Positions 1-8,045 of a stretch of 20,263 bases of DNA are shown here, piece after piece. The position numbers and the translations under genes are program-made. Position 1 is the stretch's first letter. Each line of letters starts with the position of its first letter. The DNA comes from CBDUQI01 sp965369325 (GTDB lineage: Bacteria; Pseudomonadota; Gammaproteobacteria; Steroidobacterales; JBCBZW01), in assembly GCA_965369325.1 (NCBI GenBank), contig CBDUQI010000099.1:1-20263 (forward strand), given 5' to 3'. A model generated the notes under the pieces. It saw nothing but the letters and a program-made list of their open reading frames with translations. It was not told where the DNA came from and made no database searches.

Positions 1-2
1 GC

Positions 3-1430
3 GGCAGCGGCGGGGGTACTGCTGCCGACCCGGTCCCAGGCGGCACCACCAACCCACCGCCGGCAGCGACCACCGACCTGCTGACCGTTGGTGCGATTAC
101 GGGGTTTGGCAGCATTTTCGTGAACGGCATCAAATTCGAAACGGGATCTGCGTCGGTCACCCTGGACGGCGCCAGCGCCAGCGAGTCAGATCTTTCGATC
201 GGGCAGGTGGTCGCCGTGCTCGGGGCCGTTAACGATGACGGCATCACCGGCGACGCCAGCCAAATCATTTTCGACGACAACGTTGAGGGGCCGATCAGCG
301 CGATCGACGCCGTCGCGGGTGTGCTTGTGGTGCTCGGTCAAACAGTCATCGTGGATTCCAGCACCACTTTCGACGACCGCATTTCCCCTCCTGGGCTGGA
401 CGGGCTGTTGGTGGGCGATGTTGTTGAAGTGAGCGGCTTTGTCAGGTCCGACGACGCTGTGCAGGCCTCACGCATCGAGCCTAAGCCTGCCGGACAGCTG
501 TTTGAAGTGAACGGCGTAGTAGCGGCGCTGGACGTGGTAGCCAGTACCTTCGTGATTAGTGATCTGCTGGTGGACTACAGTCAGGCCACACTCAGGGACT
601 TCGACAGCGGCAGCATCAGCAATGGCGACCTGGTGGAAGTCAAAGGCGCCACTTTTGATGCCGCGGGCGCGTTTCTGGCGCAGGACATTGAGCTCAAGTC
701 ACTGTTGCCGGACATGGGCGGCGACGACAACAATTCGCGTGACGAGGTGGAGGTAGAGGGGCTGATCACGCGTTTCGCCTCCGCCCAGGACTTTGATGTT
801 GCCGGCATCACCGTGATCACCAACGATGCAACGCGCTTCGAAAACGGGACGGCAGCGGACCTTGGGCTGGACGTAAAAGTCGAAGCGGAGGGGCAGTTGC
901 AAAGTGACGGCACGCTGCTCGCTCGCAAGGTCTCCATAAGGCGCGGTGGCAGTGCGCGCGTTGAAGCGACGGTGCAGGACGTAGACGCTGCGAACAATCG
1001 CTTTACCGTGCTTGGGATCGCAGTGCGCCTGGACGCTCTCACGCGCATTGAAGACAGCAGCGATGCCGACAACTCCCGCTTCTCACTGGGCGACCTGCGC
1101 AGCGGCGACTGGGTGGAGGTGCGCGGCACCGAAAATCCCGCCGGCAGTAACACGATACTCGCCAGCCGCTTGGAGCGCGACGACCCGGATGACGAGGTGG
1201 AGGTGCAAGGGCGCGTTGACAACTTTAGCGCAAATGAAACATTGTCGATTTTGGGCGTGACGATCCAGGTGGATGCGGGCACGCAGTACGAAGATGTTAA
1301 CGGTACCGGACTAAGCGCTCAGTCGTTCTTCGCCGGTCTCGGCGATGGCGTCCTGGTGAAAGCCCAGGGCCAGGAGCTGGGTGGTAACGTGGTTCTGGCG
1401 GAAGAACTGGAGTATGAAATCGAAGACTGA
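3..1430 (+). CDS. DUF5666 repeat protein (5' end outside window)
   Basis: The reading frame is open to the left edge of the window, so the true start and any signal peptide lie upstream; a GTG at 120 is an internal Val, not a convincing start. The first visible residues are a Gly/Pro/Thr-rich linker (GSGGGTAADPVPGG), as found just after the lipidated Cys of many exported proteins. The rest is a series of about six beta-rich repeats of roughly 70 residues with the recurring pattern GxxVxVDxxTxFxD...LxxGDxVEVxG...DGxxxAxxIE, characteristic of DUF5666 proteins (for example GFGSIFVNGIKFET near the start, and DEVEVEG and DEVEVQG at repeat joins). The composition is strongly acidic and Cys-free. 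The function of this family is unknown; a cell-envelope or surface role is inferred. It is convergent with the next gene and nothing links it functionally to the secretion locus. Confidence 0.8.
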   Translation, partial: GSGGGTAADPVPGGTTNPPPAATTDLLTVGAITGFGSIFVNGIKFETGSASVTLDGASASESDLSIGQVVAVLGAVNDDGITGDASQIIFDDNVEGPISAIDAVAGVLVVLGQTVIVDSSTTFDDRISPPGLDGLLVGDVVEVSGFVRSDDAVQASRIEPKPAGQLFEVNGVVAALDVVASTFVISDLLVDYSQATLRDFDSGSISNGDLVEVKGATFDAAGAFLAQDIELKSLLPDMGGDDNNSRDEVEVEGLITRFASAQDFDVAGITVITNDATRFENGTAADLGLDVKVEAEGQLQSDGTLLARKVSIRRGGSARVEATVQDVDAANNRFTVLGIAVRLDALTRIEDSSDADNSRFSLGDLRSGDWVEVRGTENPAGSNTILASRLERDDPDDEVEVQGRVDNFSANETLSILGVTIQVDAGTQYEDVNGTGLSAQSFFAGLGDGVLVKAQGQELGGNVVLAEELEYEIED

Positions 1431-1450
1431 CGGAATCACTTCGCCCCATG

Positions 1451-1478
1451 TGGACGCCGGCCGGATGGCCGGCGTCCA
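1451..1478. terminator. Hairpin between convergent genes, possible two-way terminator
   Basis: A perfect 12-bp inverted repeat (1451-1462 with 1467-1478, loop GGAT) lies 20 bases after the stop of the DUF5666 gene and 25 bases before the stop of the convergent gene. It has no clear U-tract on either strand, so efficient intrinsic termination is inferred from position and stem strength only. Confidence 0.5.
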
Positions 1479-1503
1479 TTGCTGCAAATTTCCAACCCGC
1501 TGG

Positions 1504-3396
1504 CTAGGCAGCCGTGCGTTCGTCCTGCGTTGAGGATGGGTTGCTTTCACCTTGAGCCAGCGCCAGCAAATCACCCAGGGTGAGATCTGCGGGTTTGCTC
1601 CCGTACAGGTTCGCCCCAATCTTGATCAACGATTTACGGTCTTCACCGTCAAGGCCAGCCAGCCCGGCAATATCGTCTGCTTTGAGCTCGCCTGCCTGCT
1701 CAAAGGCCTTGGCTACAAATGCTTTGACGTCATCCGCATCCACCTCACCGAGGCTTCGCACTGCACCTTCCACGTAGAACTGCAACGCATCAGCAACCTC
1801 GCCCGCGCTCATGTTTTGGAAGTTGTTGAAGCCCTTCTTGACCGCGACGGCCAGATCTTTGAGCGTGATGCCGTCCAACTCGCCGTCAGTAATCGACCTG
1901 ATCACGTTCGCCAGCTCTTTCGGTGCCAGCTTCTTAACGACATCGCCAAGATCCACTTTCCCAAGCTTCCTAAGGCCCTCTTTCGCCTGCCCTTTCACGT
2001 CGAATATGCTCAACTCATCCTCCTCGGCGGTTTTACCCGCTTTGTCTGCCCCTTCCGCCTTGGCTTTGTCCGCGTCACTACTGGGTTCGGAGCCGGCGAC
2101 TGCGTCGTAGGCGTAGTCCCCAACCTTGGTAATCGCCGCATCGGTGGCGAAACCGGCAAGCGTCTGCAGCAGTGGCGAATCAATTTTACTCAACACCTCT
2201 TGCTTAACGGCACGCTTCGCCTCGCTCACTGCAACGTCCTTGGCTATCTTGCCGGCCGAACTGATGAAGCCGCTGGTTGAACTCACATTAATCTTGCCGC
2301 CTGCGAACGCTGCGCCCACGATGCCTGCGATTCTGCCCAGCGTTTTAGACCCCGTCACCTTGGCGACAAAACTGGCCGACTTCTTGACGATAACGCTGCG
2401 CGCAACTGCCAGCGCGGCTTGTTTAGCGGCCTCCCAGGCCATCATCGCCACAGTACCTGCGCCCGCCGTTATTACTGAGAACGCCGCCAATGCAGCTGTC
2501 ATCACATACTGCCCAACAGTGGAGGTCATCAGCCACATGCCGGCTTTCTTAATTCCTTTCCAGGCTTTCTTCGCAAGCTTGGAGATACCCTTGCCGATTT
2601 TCTTGAATCCGTTTTTGACCTTCTTCAAGCCTTTTTTGAACTTCTTCTTTATCTTCTTGAAGAAACCAAACTCCACCTCAATCTGCTTACCATCCACCGT
2701 AATTGTGCCGCGATCGTCCTCCGCACGGATCGCTGCCAGCTCGATTTCGTTCAGGCTGGTACCGTTAAGCGCATGGCGTAATAGCTCTCCCTCATCGCCC
2801 ACGGCATCGCCCTTGCCGAAGAAGGTATCCATGTGATGGCCAGCCTCCTCAGCGTAGTAATCTGCCAACATCCTGGGATTACTCTTCAGATTTTCGTTCA
2901 GCAAAATGGTGCCGGAGCTGGCGTCATAGGCGGCGTGGTTGCCATTGAGTTCACCGCTGGACACAAACCGCGCCTTGGGCAGAAAACTGAAGTCACCAGC
3001 CAAGGCGCGCTGACGCAAACCCTCAACCGTCTTCTCGTTGTATCTATCACCGTAAATACCTTTCATCATCTTGTGAAAGTCGGGTTTGTTGCGCGCCCGC
3101 TCACCTACCCGGTCCTTAAAGGCCTGCTCAGCGCCATCAATCGCCGACTCATCGTTAGAGGCTTTGGTTTGCTCCCTGCTGCGCACGCGGGCTTTGGCGG
3201 CCGGTCTGGCAGGACGCGCGGTTGGCCCCCGCTGCATTGCTCGCAGCGTCGCGTTGCTGCGAGTCAACGCCGCCAGGGTCTGGCCTGAGGTTGCGCCAGC
3301 CGGCGCAGGGGCGGACGCCTTTTGCCCTTCGGGCGGCGCACTTGCGTCGCGGCCCGGGGCGGCGATCTGGGTGTTGACACCTGAGTCAATTCTCAT
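1504..3396 (-). CDS. Putative T3SS-secreted effector/toxin with metallopeptidase-like motif and polylysine block
   Basis: The protein has 630 residues. I chose the ATG at 3394-3396 because GGAGA lies about 8 bases upstream; a GTG nine codons earlier has no comparable site. There is no signal peptide. Residues 1-80 are Ala/Pro/Ser/Arg-rich and probably disordered, as in T3SS substrates. Around 140-243 is a globular region with EEAGHHMD (183-190) followed by GDEGE (200-204) and a beta pair TITVDGKQIEVEF; this resembles the EExGHxxD...GDEGE region of putative metallopeptidase domains in large RTX-type proteins (family resemblance from memory). Residues 247-284 are a Lys-rich amphipathic stretch with about 17 Lys. 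Hydrophobic segments follow at about 286-332 and 354-367, then a helical acidic C-terminal half (430-630). No Cys is seen. Effector or toxin is inferred from architecture and location; a translocator-like pore protein is an alternative. Confidence 0.5.
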   Translation of the reverse strand: MRIDSGVNTQIAAPGRDASAPPEGQKASAPAPAGATSGQTLAALTRSNATLRAMQRGPTARPARPAAKARVRSREQTKASNDESAIDGAEQAFKDRVGERARNKPDFHKMMKGIYGDRYNEKTVEGLRQRALAGDFSFLPKARFVSSGELNGNHAAYDASSGTILLNENLKSNPRMLADYYAEEAGHHMDTFFGKGDAVGDEGELLRHALNGTSLNEIELAAIRAEDDRGTITVDGKQIEVEFGFFKKIKKKFKKGLKKVKNGFKKIGKGISKLAKKAWKGIKKAGMWLMTSTVGQYVMTAALAAFSVITAGAGTVAMMAWEAAKQAALAVARSVIVKKSASFVAKVTGSKTLGRIAGIVGAAFAGGKINVSSTSGFISSAGKIAKDVAVSEAKRAVKQEVLSKIDSPLLQTLAGFATDAAITKVGDYAYDAVAGSEPSSDADKAKAEGADKAGKTAEEDELSIFDVKGQAKEGLRKLGKVDLGDVVKKLAPKELANVIRSITDGELDGITLKDLAVAVKKGFNNFQNMSAGEVADALQFYVEGAVRSLGEVDADDVKAFVAKAFEQAGELKADDIAGLAGLDGEDRKSLIKIGANLYGSKPADLTLGDLLALAQGESNPSSTQDERTAA

Positions 3397-3544
3397 CTCA
3401 CTTCTCCGATGGTGGGGTGACACGCAGCAAGCGGCTGCATGGTTTTTTTAAGGTTCATTCGGTAGTGAGGCTTGCCGCAGACGGCGTTCATCTGATAACC
3501 CAGGGAATTACGGGGCGACCCTAGCTGCAGCCCGACCGGCGGGT

Positions 3545-3586
3545 ACAAAAAAGGCGTGGCCCTCGGGGGATTGCGAGGGCCACGCC
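3545..3586 (-). terminator. Rho-independent terminator after the beta-barrel gene
   Basis: On the minus strand a 13-bp perfect GC-rich stem (3574-3586 with 3553-3565, 8-base loop) is followed directly by a run of six T. This is a textbook intrinsic terminator for transcription arriving from the beta-barrel gene and, if read-through occurs, from the sct operon. Confidence 0.9.
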
Positions 3587-3670
3587 CAGGGTGGCTTGCG
3601 GCATTGGTTGGGGGGATGTTGCGGGACAATACCGGTTTGCCAGGGATTGGCCTGAGCCAGCAAGATCAGC

Positions 3671-3701
3671 GCCTGCCCGTCAGCAACGCAGACGGGCAGG
3701 C
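3671..3701. repeat. Inverted repeat just after the beta-barrel stop codon
   Basis: An 11-bp perfect inverted repeat (3671-3681 with 3691-3701, 9-base loop) starts 8 bases after the stop codon of the minus-strand beta-barrel gene. There is no U-tract. It may protect the mRNA 3' end from exonucleases or act as an auxiliary terminator ahead of the strong one at 3545-3586. Confidence 0.5.
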
Positions 3702-3708
3702 AATGTCA

Positions 3709-4293
3709 TTAGTCCTTCCTGCCGAAGTAATAGCGCGCGCCTAAGGACAGCGCTTGCGAATCACCTGCGAAGTTCAGCGCCGCACCGGCGGAGAACTGTG
3801 GCGTGAAGTAGTAGTCGCCGGTTAGCGTCACGGAGGTATCGCTACCGCCCACATCAGCGAAAACCAACAGCGCCCGGGTTTCGATCTTGCGCGCCGGTTG
3901 GCCGCGCACGCCCAGTTGCACTGCGTATCCGTTTTCGGTGCGATCGCCGCCGGGGCTGTCGATACTGGCGCGACGTAACATCGCGACACCAATGCCGTCC
4001 CAGTTGTCGCTGAGCGGGGCGATGATGCCAACACCGGCGCCGGTCGAGGTTACATCAGCACCGTTACTCAGATCGATCTTCCCAACATCCGCGGCGACGA
4101 AGAAGCGCTGGTTGACGCGAAACCAACCGCCAATCCCAAAACCATCGCCATCAACCCCGTTATCCAGATCCACACGCTGATAGCGGGACTCGGCATATCG
4201 GTAATCAAGCTCAGCCGCGCTCGCGGCGGTGGCCCCAAGCGCTGTCACCGTAAAGGTGAGCGCGCAGAGAGAAAAAGTGAAAATTTTGCCCAT
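3709..4293 (-). CDS. Small outer-membrane beta-barrel protein
   Basis: The protein has 194 residues, with a clear Sec signal peptide (MGKIF, then hydrophobic to about residue 20, likely cleavage after ASA at 24-26). The mature part is made of alternating hydrophobic/polar strands with many Gly and aromatic residues, for example GFGIGGWFRVNQRFFVAADV, TLTGDYYFTPQFSAGAAL and the last strand ALSLGARYYFG. This is the pattern of a small OmpA/OmpW-type or OMP_b-brl 8-stranded barrel. Start: ATG with GGGAG about 9 bases upstream. It follows sctP after an 84-base gap on the same strand and ends at its own terminator. A role in the secretion system is possible by position only; it may be an ordinary envelope protein. 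A mature surface-exposed porin-like or adhesin function cannot be decided. Confidence 0.75.
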   Translation of the reverse strand: MGKIFTFSLCALTFTVTALGATAASAAELDYRYAESRYQRVDLDNGVDGDGFGIGGWFRVNQRFFVAADVGKIDLSNGADVTSTGAGVGIIAPLSDNWDGIGVAMLRRASIDSPGGDRTENGYAVQLGVRGQPARKIETRALLVFADVGGSDTSVTLTGDYYFTPQFSAGAALNFAGDSQALSLGARYYFGRKD

Positions 4294-4377
4294 CGTTCGA
4301 ATCTCCCGGTTTGGATGAACATCGCGGCCACAGAGTGCTCACGACTGCCTATGAGTAGAGACCGACCCCGAAGGCGT

Positions 4378-4923
4378 TCAAATTTGTTTCAGGCAATCGA
4401 TCAGCGGATCGGCCTGCACCTCGACTACCCAGCCGTCCGGCGTCTTACACAGCGCGATGGTGATATCGCCCAGCCCCTCGATGGTGACGGTCACACGTAC
4501 CCTGCCAACGCCTTTGCGCCATGGTTTGCCTCGCGCCGCCGTGTAGCGGGAGGCGATCGCGCGCAAGACCTGTGGTGTTATGCGCCGTACCAGCGGCAGT
4601 ACCACGGTGAGCATCTGATGATGAGTTAGGCTGACAGCGCGTGTGGGTGGCGAAGTCTGGCCGGTCGACGATCGCGCCGTCGTCGGCACCGACGCATCCG
4701 CTTTTGTCGGCGCCTTGCCAGTAAGGGACCCGGCCGAGGAGGACGCCGTGCGGGCAGATGGCACGCCACGCGTCGGTGTGGATGGCTTTCTATCCCCAGA
4801 AGTATCCCGTCGCAACGCGAGCCGATGCGCAAACGATGGCCCGTGGGCCGGCACTGCGGCCGGCACCGCTAACGGCGGCACCGCCCGCGGCGCGCGGCTA
4901 CCCGGAACATCATGGATACTCAT
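4378..4923 (-). CDS. sctP: Probable needle-length regulator SctP
   Basis: The protein has 181 residues. It is assigned mainly by position: it starts inside the 3' end of sctO (14-base overlap), in the conserved N-O-P order. Residues 1-95 are Pro/Ala/Ser/Thr/Arg-rich and probably disordered, as expected for the ruler part. Residues 100-181 form a compact domain ending in strands RVRVTVTIEGLGDITIAL and GWVVEVQADPLID, which resembles the C-terminal substrate-switch (T3S4) domain of SctP/FliK-type proteins. Members of this family control needle length and switch export specificity from early to later substrates through SctU. The protein is short for the family and poorly conserved, so the name depends on synteny. 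Confidence 0.6.
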   Translation of the reverse strand: MSIHDVPGSRAPRAVPPLAVPAAVPAHGPSFAHRLALRRDTSGDRKPSTPTRGVPSARTASSSAGSLTGKAPTKADASVPTTARSSTGQTSPPTRAVSLTHHQMLTVVLPLVRRITPQVLRAIASRYTAARGKPWRKGVGRVRVTVTIEGLGDITIALCKTPDGWVVEVQADPLIDCLKQI

Positions 4924-5392
4924 TAGTCACTGCCCGTGGAGTACGGTGCTGGGTGACCCACTGATCGCCCGCGTCCTCTTCCTCGTTCTCGCACAGACGC
5001 ACCACGCTCTGCAAGCGCCTCGCCTCACGCAGCGCCTGTGCATTCGTCACCCGGTACTGCGCTTTTTGCCATTGCTGACGCCGTCGCACCAACTCGCCGC
5101 GCATCTGCTCACTGCGCGCATAAGCCAGACCCTTAAGCCGCGCGACTTCTTGCATCTGTTGGGCAACTACACGCGCATGATCCTGAGCCTCGACCAGATC
5201 GGCCACGCACACACGGTTAGCGATCGGCCGGTGCAATCTGGCGCGCAGTGCGCGCTCGATGTCCTCGGCGCCGTGCAGCCCTTCCAACACATCGTTCAGG
5301 CATTTTCGGTCTTCGATCAGTTGCTTGCGAGCTCGCCGCTCGCGGTTCTCGAACACCGTATGCATACGCTCAATGTCGGCACCTGCACGCAT
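4910..5392 (-). CDS. sctO: T3SS stalk protein SctO (FliJ/YscO-like)
   Basis: The protein has 160 residues, is highly charged, and has long predicted coiled-coil helices (about 9-125, rich in Arg/Glu/Gln/Ala heptads, for example RGELVRRRQQWQKAQYRVT). SctO proteins form an antiparallel coiled-coil that enters the central pore of the SctN ATPase hexamer and links it to the SctV gate. The ATG chosen lies one base after the sctN stop codon; an internal Met at residue 10 (MHTVFENRERRARKQL) is an alternative start and matches where the helix begins. The assignment rests on helical composition, length and position directly behind sctN and ahead of sctP. Sequence identity within this family is always low. 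Confidence 0.8.
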   Translation of the reverse strand: MRAGADIERMHTVFENRERRARKQLIEDRKCLNDVLEGLHGAEDIERALRARLHRPIANRVCVADLVEAQDHARVVAQQMQEVARLKGLAYARSEQMRGELVRRRQQWQKAQYRVTNAQALREARRLQSVVRLCENEEEDAGDQWVTQHRTPRAVTNEYP

Positions 5393-5393
5393 C

Positions 5394-6734
5394 TCATGTA
5401 TCTGAGGCAGGCGCGGGATCTACCCCGGCATTCGCCTGCGACGCCTGGCGCAGATCCAATAAACTCTGCTCGAAGTCGGTCACGATTTTCTCTGGCTGGG
5501 TAAGCAATCGGTTAACCCGCGGGACGCACGCCAACGCGCTGTCAGTACTCGGGTCAGCGCCGTGCTGGTACTCGCCCATTTGCAGCAGGACTTCCACGTC
5601 ACGATACCTGGCCAGCGCTGTGCGGGCCGCGCGCGCGGCTTGTGCATGCTCATCACTGACGATATCGTTCATCACTCGGCTGACGCTCGCCAGCACATCA
5701 ATCGCCGGGTAATGTTGGCGCGCCGCCAACTCACGGGTTAAACAAATATGGCCGTCGAGAATCGAACGCACTTCCTCCGCGACCGGATCAACGCTTTGCT
5801 CGTCCTCAACCAACACGGTGTAGAACGCCGTGATTGACCCGTGCGCATCGTTACCGGCGCGCTCAAGCAAACGCGGCAGTTGCGAGAAAACCGAGGGCGG
5901 GAAACCCCGCCGGGTAGGCGGCTCGCCCGCCGCCAACCCAATGTCACGCAGCGCACGCGCATAACGGGTCACGGAGTCTGCCAGTAGCAGCACGCGCTGT
6001 CCGCGCGCGCGGAAGTACTCCGCCAGGGCGGTGGCGGTACTGAGCGCTCGCGCCCGTTGTATTGCGGACTGATCAGACGTGGCCACCACCGCAATCCAGT
6101 TGCCTTTAGCGGGTTTGAGTTGCTCGCGCACAAACGGGTGCACTTCTCTGCCGCGTTCACCGATGAGTGCAACGATAGTGACATCGGCTGATGTGCCGCG
6201 CGCCAACATACCGAGCAACGTGGTCTTGCCCGCACCAGCGGCAGCAAAGATACCTATCCGCTGACCTTCTCCGACGGTAAGCAAGGTATCGATCGCGCGC
6301 ACACCGGTGCTCATCACAGCACTAATCGGGCGGCGGACCATGGGTGGGGGTGGATCTGCGTGCAAGGGTGCGCGTTCGTTTAACGCCAGCGGACCACCGC
6401 CGTCGCACGGCACCCCATCTGCATCGATCACCCGCCCCAGCAATGCCTCGCCAGCGCCAACCGAATGGCCGGTGCCAAGTGCCACCACCCGCGCGTCACT
6501 GGCCAGCCCCTGCAAATCGCCGAGCGGCATCAGCAACGCAGTCCTGGGTGCCAGCCCGACCACCTCGGCATCCAGCTGCCAACCCTCCCGATGCAGCCGA
6601 CATAAATCGCCTACGGCAAGGTTGAGGCCACTGACTTCCAGCAGCGTACCGCAAGCGCGAACCACCCGACCGCTGCGGACCAGCGTGTCCGCTCGTCGCA
6701 ATCGTTCGCCAAGAACGCCAAGCGTCGCACTCAT
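5394..6734 (-). CDS. sctN: T3SS ATPase SctN
   Basis: The protein has 446 residues, the usual length. Walker A is AAAGAGKT at 164-171, the catalytic Glu lies in IGERGREV (191-198), Walker B is VLLLAD (248-253) followed by SVTRYARAL, and RRGFPPSVFSQLPRLLERAG follows at 275-294. The alpha/beta ATPase signature is PAIDVLASVS at 343-352. The N-terminal 80 residues form the beta-barrel domain. SctN is the hexameric cytosolic ATPase that releases chaperones and unfolds substrates, related to FliI and to F1 beta subunits. Its ATG overlaps the sctL stop codon (ATGA), and sctO starts one base after its stop, so the three are translationally coupled. It is the most securely identified gene of the locus together with sctV and sctU. 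Confidence 0.97.
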   Translation of the reverse strand: MSATLGVLGERLRRADTLVRSGRVVRACGTLLEVSGLNLAVGDLCRLHREGWQLDAEVVGLAPRTALLMPLGDLQGLASDARVVALGTGHSVGAGEALLGRVIDADGVPCDGGGPLALNERAPLHADPPPPMVRRPISAVMSTGVRAIDTLLTVGEGQRIGIFAAAGAGKTTLLGMLARGTSADVTIVALIGERGREVHPFVREQLKPAKGNWIAVVATSDQSAIQRARALSTATALAEYFRARGQRVLLLADSVTRYARALRDIGLAAGEPPTRRGFPPSVFSQLPRLLERAGNDAHGSITAFYTVLVEDEQSVDPVAEEVRSILDGHICLTRELAARQHYPAIDVLASVSRVMNDIVSDEHAQAARAARTALARYRDVEVLLQMGEYQHGADPSTDSALACVPRVNRLLTQPEKIVTDFEQSLLDLRQASQANAGVDPAPASDT

Positions 6735-7417
6735 TGCGCCACCACACGGGCAGGCTTGTCGCGAGAAAAATCGCGTTGGCTAGCAGCCTCTCGTCGGTCG
6801 AGTAAGGCGGCTGTCAATGCTGCCAACTGAACATCAAGACTGGCGTCAATCTCCCCTGCCACCGTGCACAAGCGGCAGGCGTTGAGCGACAACGAGGCGT
6901 CGTGCTCAATGCACAGCTGCTCGATATCCACCTGCGCCTGTGTAAGGCGTGTGCGCAGCACATCCAGGTCCGGACTGATCTGCGGGTTAACTAACAGCGT
7001 CACTCGCACGAAATTCTCGCGCGCTTGCGCCAGCGCGCGCGCCGCCAGATCCACCACCATCAGATCAGGTGGCAGGCGCCCCAGGATCTTCTCCACCGCG
7101 CCAATCACCAGGGCGACCAGTTCCGCCTCGTGATCAAGTGCGCGCGATGAAATCTGCTCCAAAAATGCTAGCAGTTTTGTATTGGCTTCCAGATGCGCAG
7201 CGGTCACCCCTTCCACTCGGGCACGGTCGAGCACCTGGTTCAGTCGTTCAGCGCAAGCCTGTTCTGCTGAACGTATCCGCTCAGCCGCTGCCGCTGCATC
7301 CACCACGGTCTGCTCCAACGCGGCCACCTGATGCGCCGGCACCACACGCCGACCGGGGGTCAGTCCGGTTAGGGCGGCCACTGCCGGGACACCGCAAACC
7401 GTGCGTCGCTTACTCAT
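6731..7417 (-). CDS. sctL: ATPase regulator/stator SctL (FliH/YscL-like)
   Basis: The protein has 228 residues when started at the ATG at 7415-7417, which overlaps the sctK stop by 8 bases and has GGAG about 10 bases upstream. A longer in-frame opening reading back into sctK has non-coding-like, Cys/Arg-rich sequence and is rejected. The N-terminal segment is followed by a helical stretch (30-95) and then the conserved C-terminal domain, including EAELVALVIGAVEKILGRL and the closing strands CTVAGEIDASLDVQLAALTAAL. SctL dimers bind the N-terminus of SctN and tether the ATPase to the SctK/SctQ sorting platform spokes. The location K-L-N is canonical for Ysc-like systems. Confidence 0.9.
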   Translation of the reverse strand: MSKRRTVCGVPAVAALTGLTPGRRVVPAHQVAALEQTVVDAAAAAERIRSAEQACAERLNQVLDRARVEGVTAAHLEANTKLLAFLEQISSRALDHEAELVALVIGAVEKILGRLPPDLMVVDLAARALAQARENFVRVTLLVNPQISPDLDVLRTRLTQAQVDIEQLCIEHDASLSLNACRLCTVAGEIDASLDVQLAALTAALLDRREAASQRDFSRDKPARVVAQ

Positions 7418-8033
7418 GATCGACAAACTCCAGCACCTGCATCTGCAACGTGCTCCGCTCGGCATCAAGGCCCGTTGGGCGCCGCCGCCAGCAGCTCGGT
7501 GAAAATGCAAAGCGCATCCGGATGCGCGCGAATGTATCGTCCTCCGCCACCGTCAGTTCGAGTAGAGCGGCTCCGAGCGCGGTCAGATACTCCTTCGCCC
7601 GACCGCAGGCGAGTGCCGACATCAGCCACTGCGCTCCCAGAGGAGATCCGTCACTCACAAAGCTCTGCAGCACCGGCGAGCGCAAGGCACGCTGATACGC
7701 CTGTTCACCCAACTGTTCGAGCATGGCGGCCACCTCATCCTTGTTGATCGCGCGACGGATGTGGATCGCATGCGCAGCCACCGCCAACTGACGCGCCAAC
7801 CGCCGCTGAGCTGCTGGCGACATCAACAGCCAGGCGCAAACACCTGACAACTCCAGCGGGCGATGCTGGGGAAGATCGAATGCCTCCAGCAACATTCCGC
7901 TCACCTGACGCCGAGCGTGTGCCCCTTGAAGTAAGACGTTCATGCGCGTGCCCTGGCATTCAAGCAGTGATGCGATCCACCCCTCGTGCACGTCATCAAC
8001 AGACGGCAGATAAAACCGTGCTGAGTCGTCCAT
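7410..8033 (-). CDS. sctK: Sorting platform adaptor SctK
   Basis: The protein has 207 residues. The start is an ATG preceded by AAGGAGATAAACC, the best ribosome binding site in the operon. The predicted protein is soluble and helical (LARQLAVAAHAIHIRRAI, KDEVAAMLEQLGEQAYQRAL), with no signal peptide or membrane segment. SctK/YscK proteins link the cytosolic SctQ pods to SctD at the inner-membrane ring. Sequence conservation is weak in this family, so the assignment rests on size, soluble helical character and the exact position between sctJ and sctL. The C-terminal tail overlaps the sctL start by 8 bases. Confidence 0.8.
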   Translation of the reverse strand: MDDSARFYLPSVDDVHEGWIASLLECQGTRMNVLLQGAHARRQVSGMLLEAFDLPQHRPLELSGVCAWLLMSPAAQRRLARQLAVAAHAIHIRRAINKDEVAAMLEQLGEQAYQRALRSPVLQSFVSDGSPLGAQWLMSALACGRAKEYLTALGAALLELTVAEDDTFARIRMRFAFSPSCWRRRPTGLDAERSTLQMQVLEFVDHE

Positions 8034-8045
8034 GGTTTATCTCCT

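Larger units (their letters stand above)
3397..3708. other. 312-base intergenic stretch
   Basis: This stretch separates the outer-membrane protein gene from the putative effector gene, both on the minus strand. It contains the two hairpins listed separately (3545-3586 and 3671-3701). Because the first is a good minus-strand terminator, the effector gene should have its own promoter in 3397-3545. I see no convincing -35/-10 pair and no obvious hrp-type box there, although an AT-rich patch lies near 3442-3452. Confidence 0.5.

Noticed and set aside
581..1282. 233-codon minus-strand frame inside the DUF5666 gene
   Set aside because: Ser/Thr/Arg-rich antisense shadow of a clear repeat protein.
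1552..2836. Long plus-strand reading frames opposite the putative effector gene
   Set aside because: Overlapping frames antisense to a gene with a good start and coherent domain structure; their translations show no recognisable domain and no ribosome sites.
3393..3458. Possible 21-codon leader peptide (MNLKKTMQPLAAC...) whose stop overlaps the effector start as ATGA
   Set aside because: The overlap is suggestive of coupling, but there is no ribosome site before its ATG and no attenuator structure; likely chance.
4643..5503. 286-codon plus-strand frame opposite sctP/sctO
   Set aside because: Antisense to genes placed by conserved synteny and by overlapping start/stop codons; no recognisable domain.
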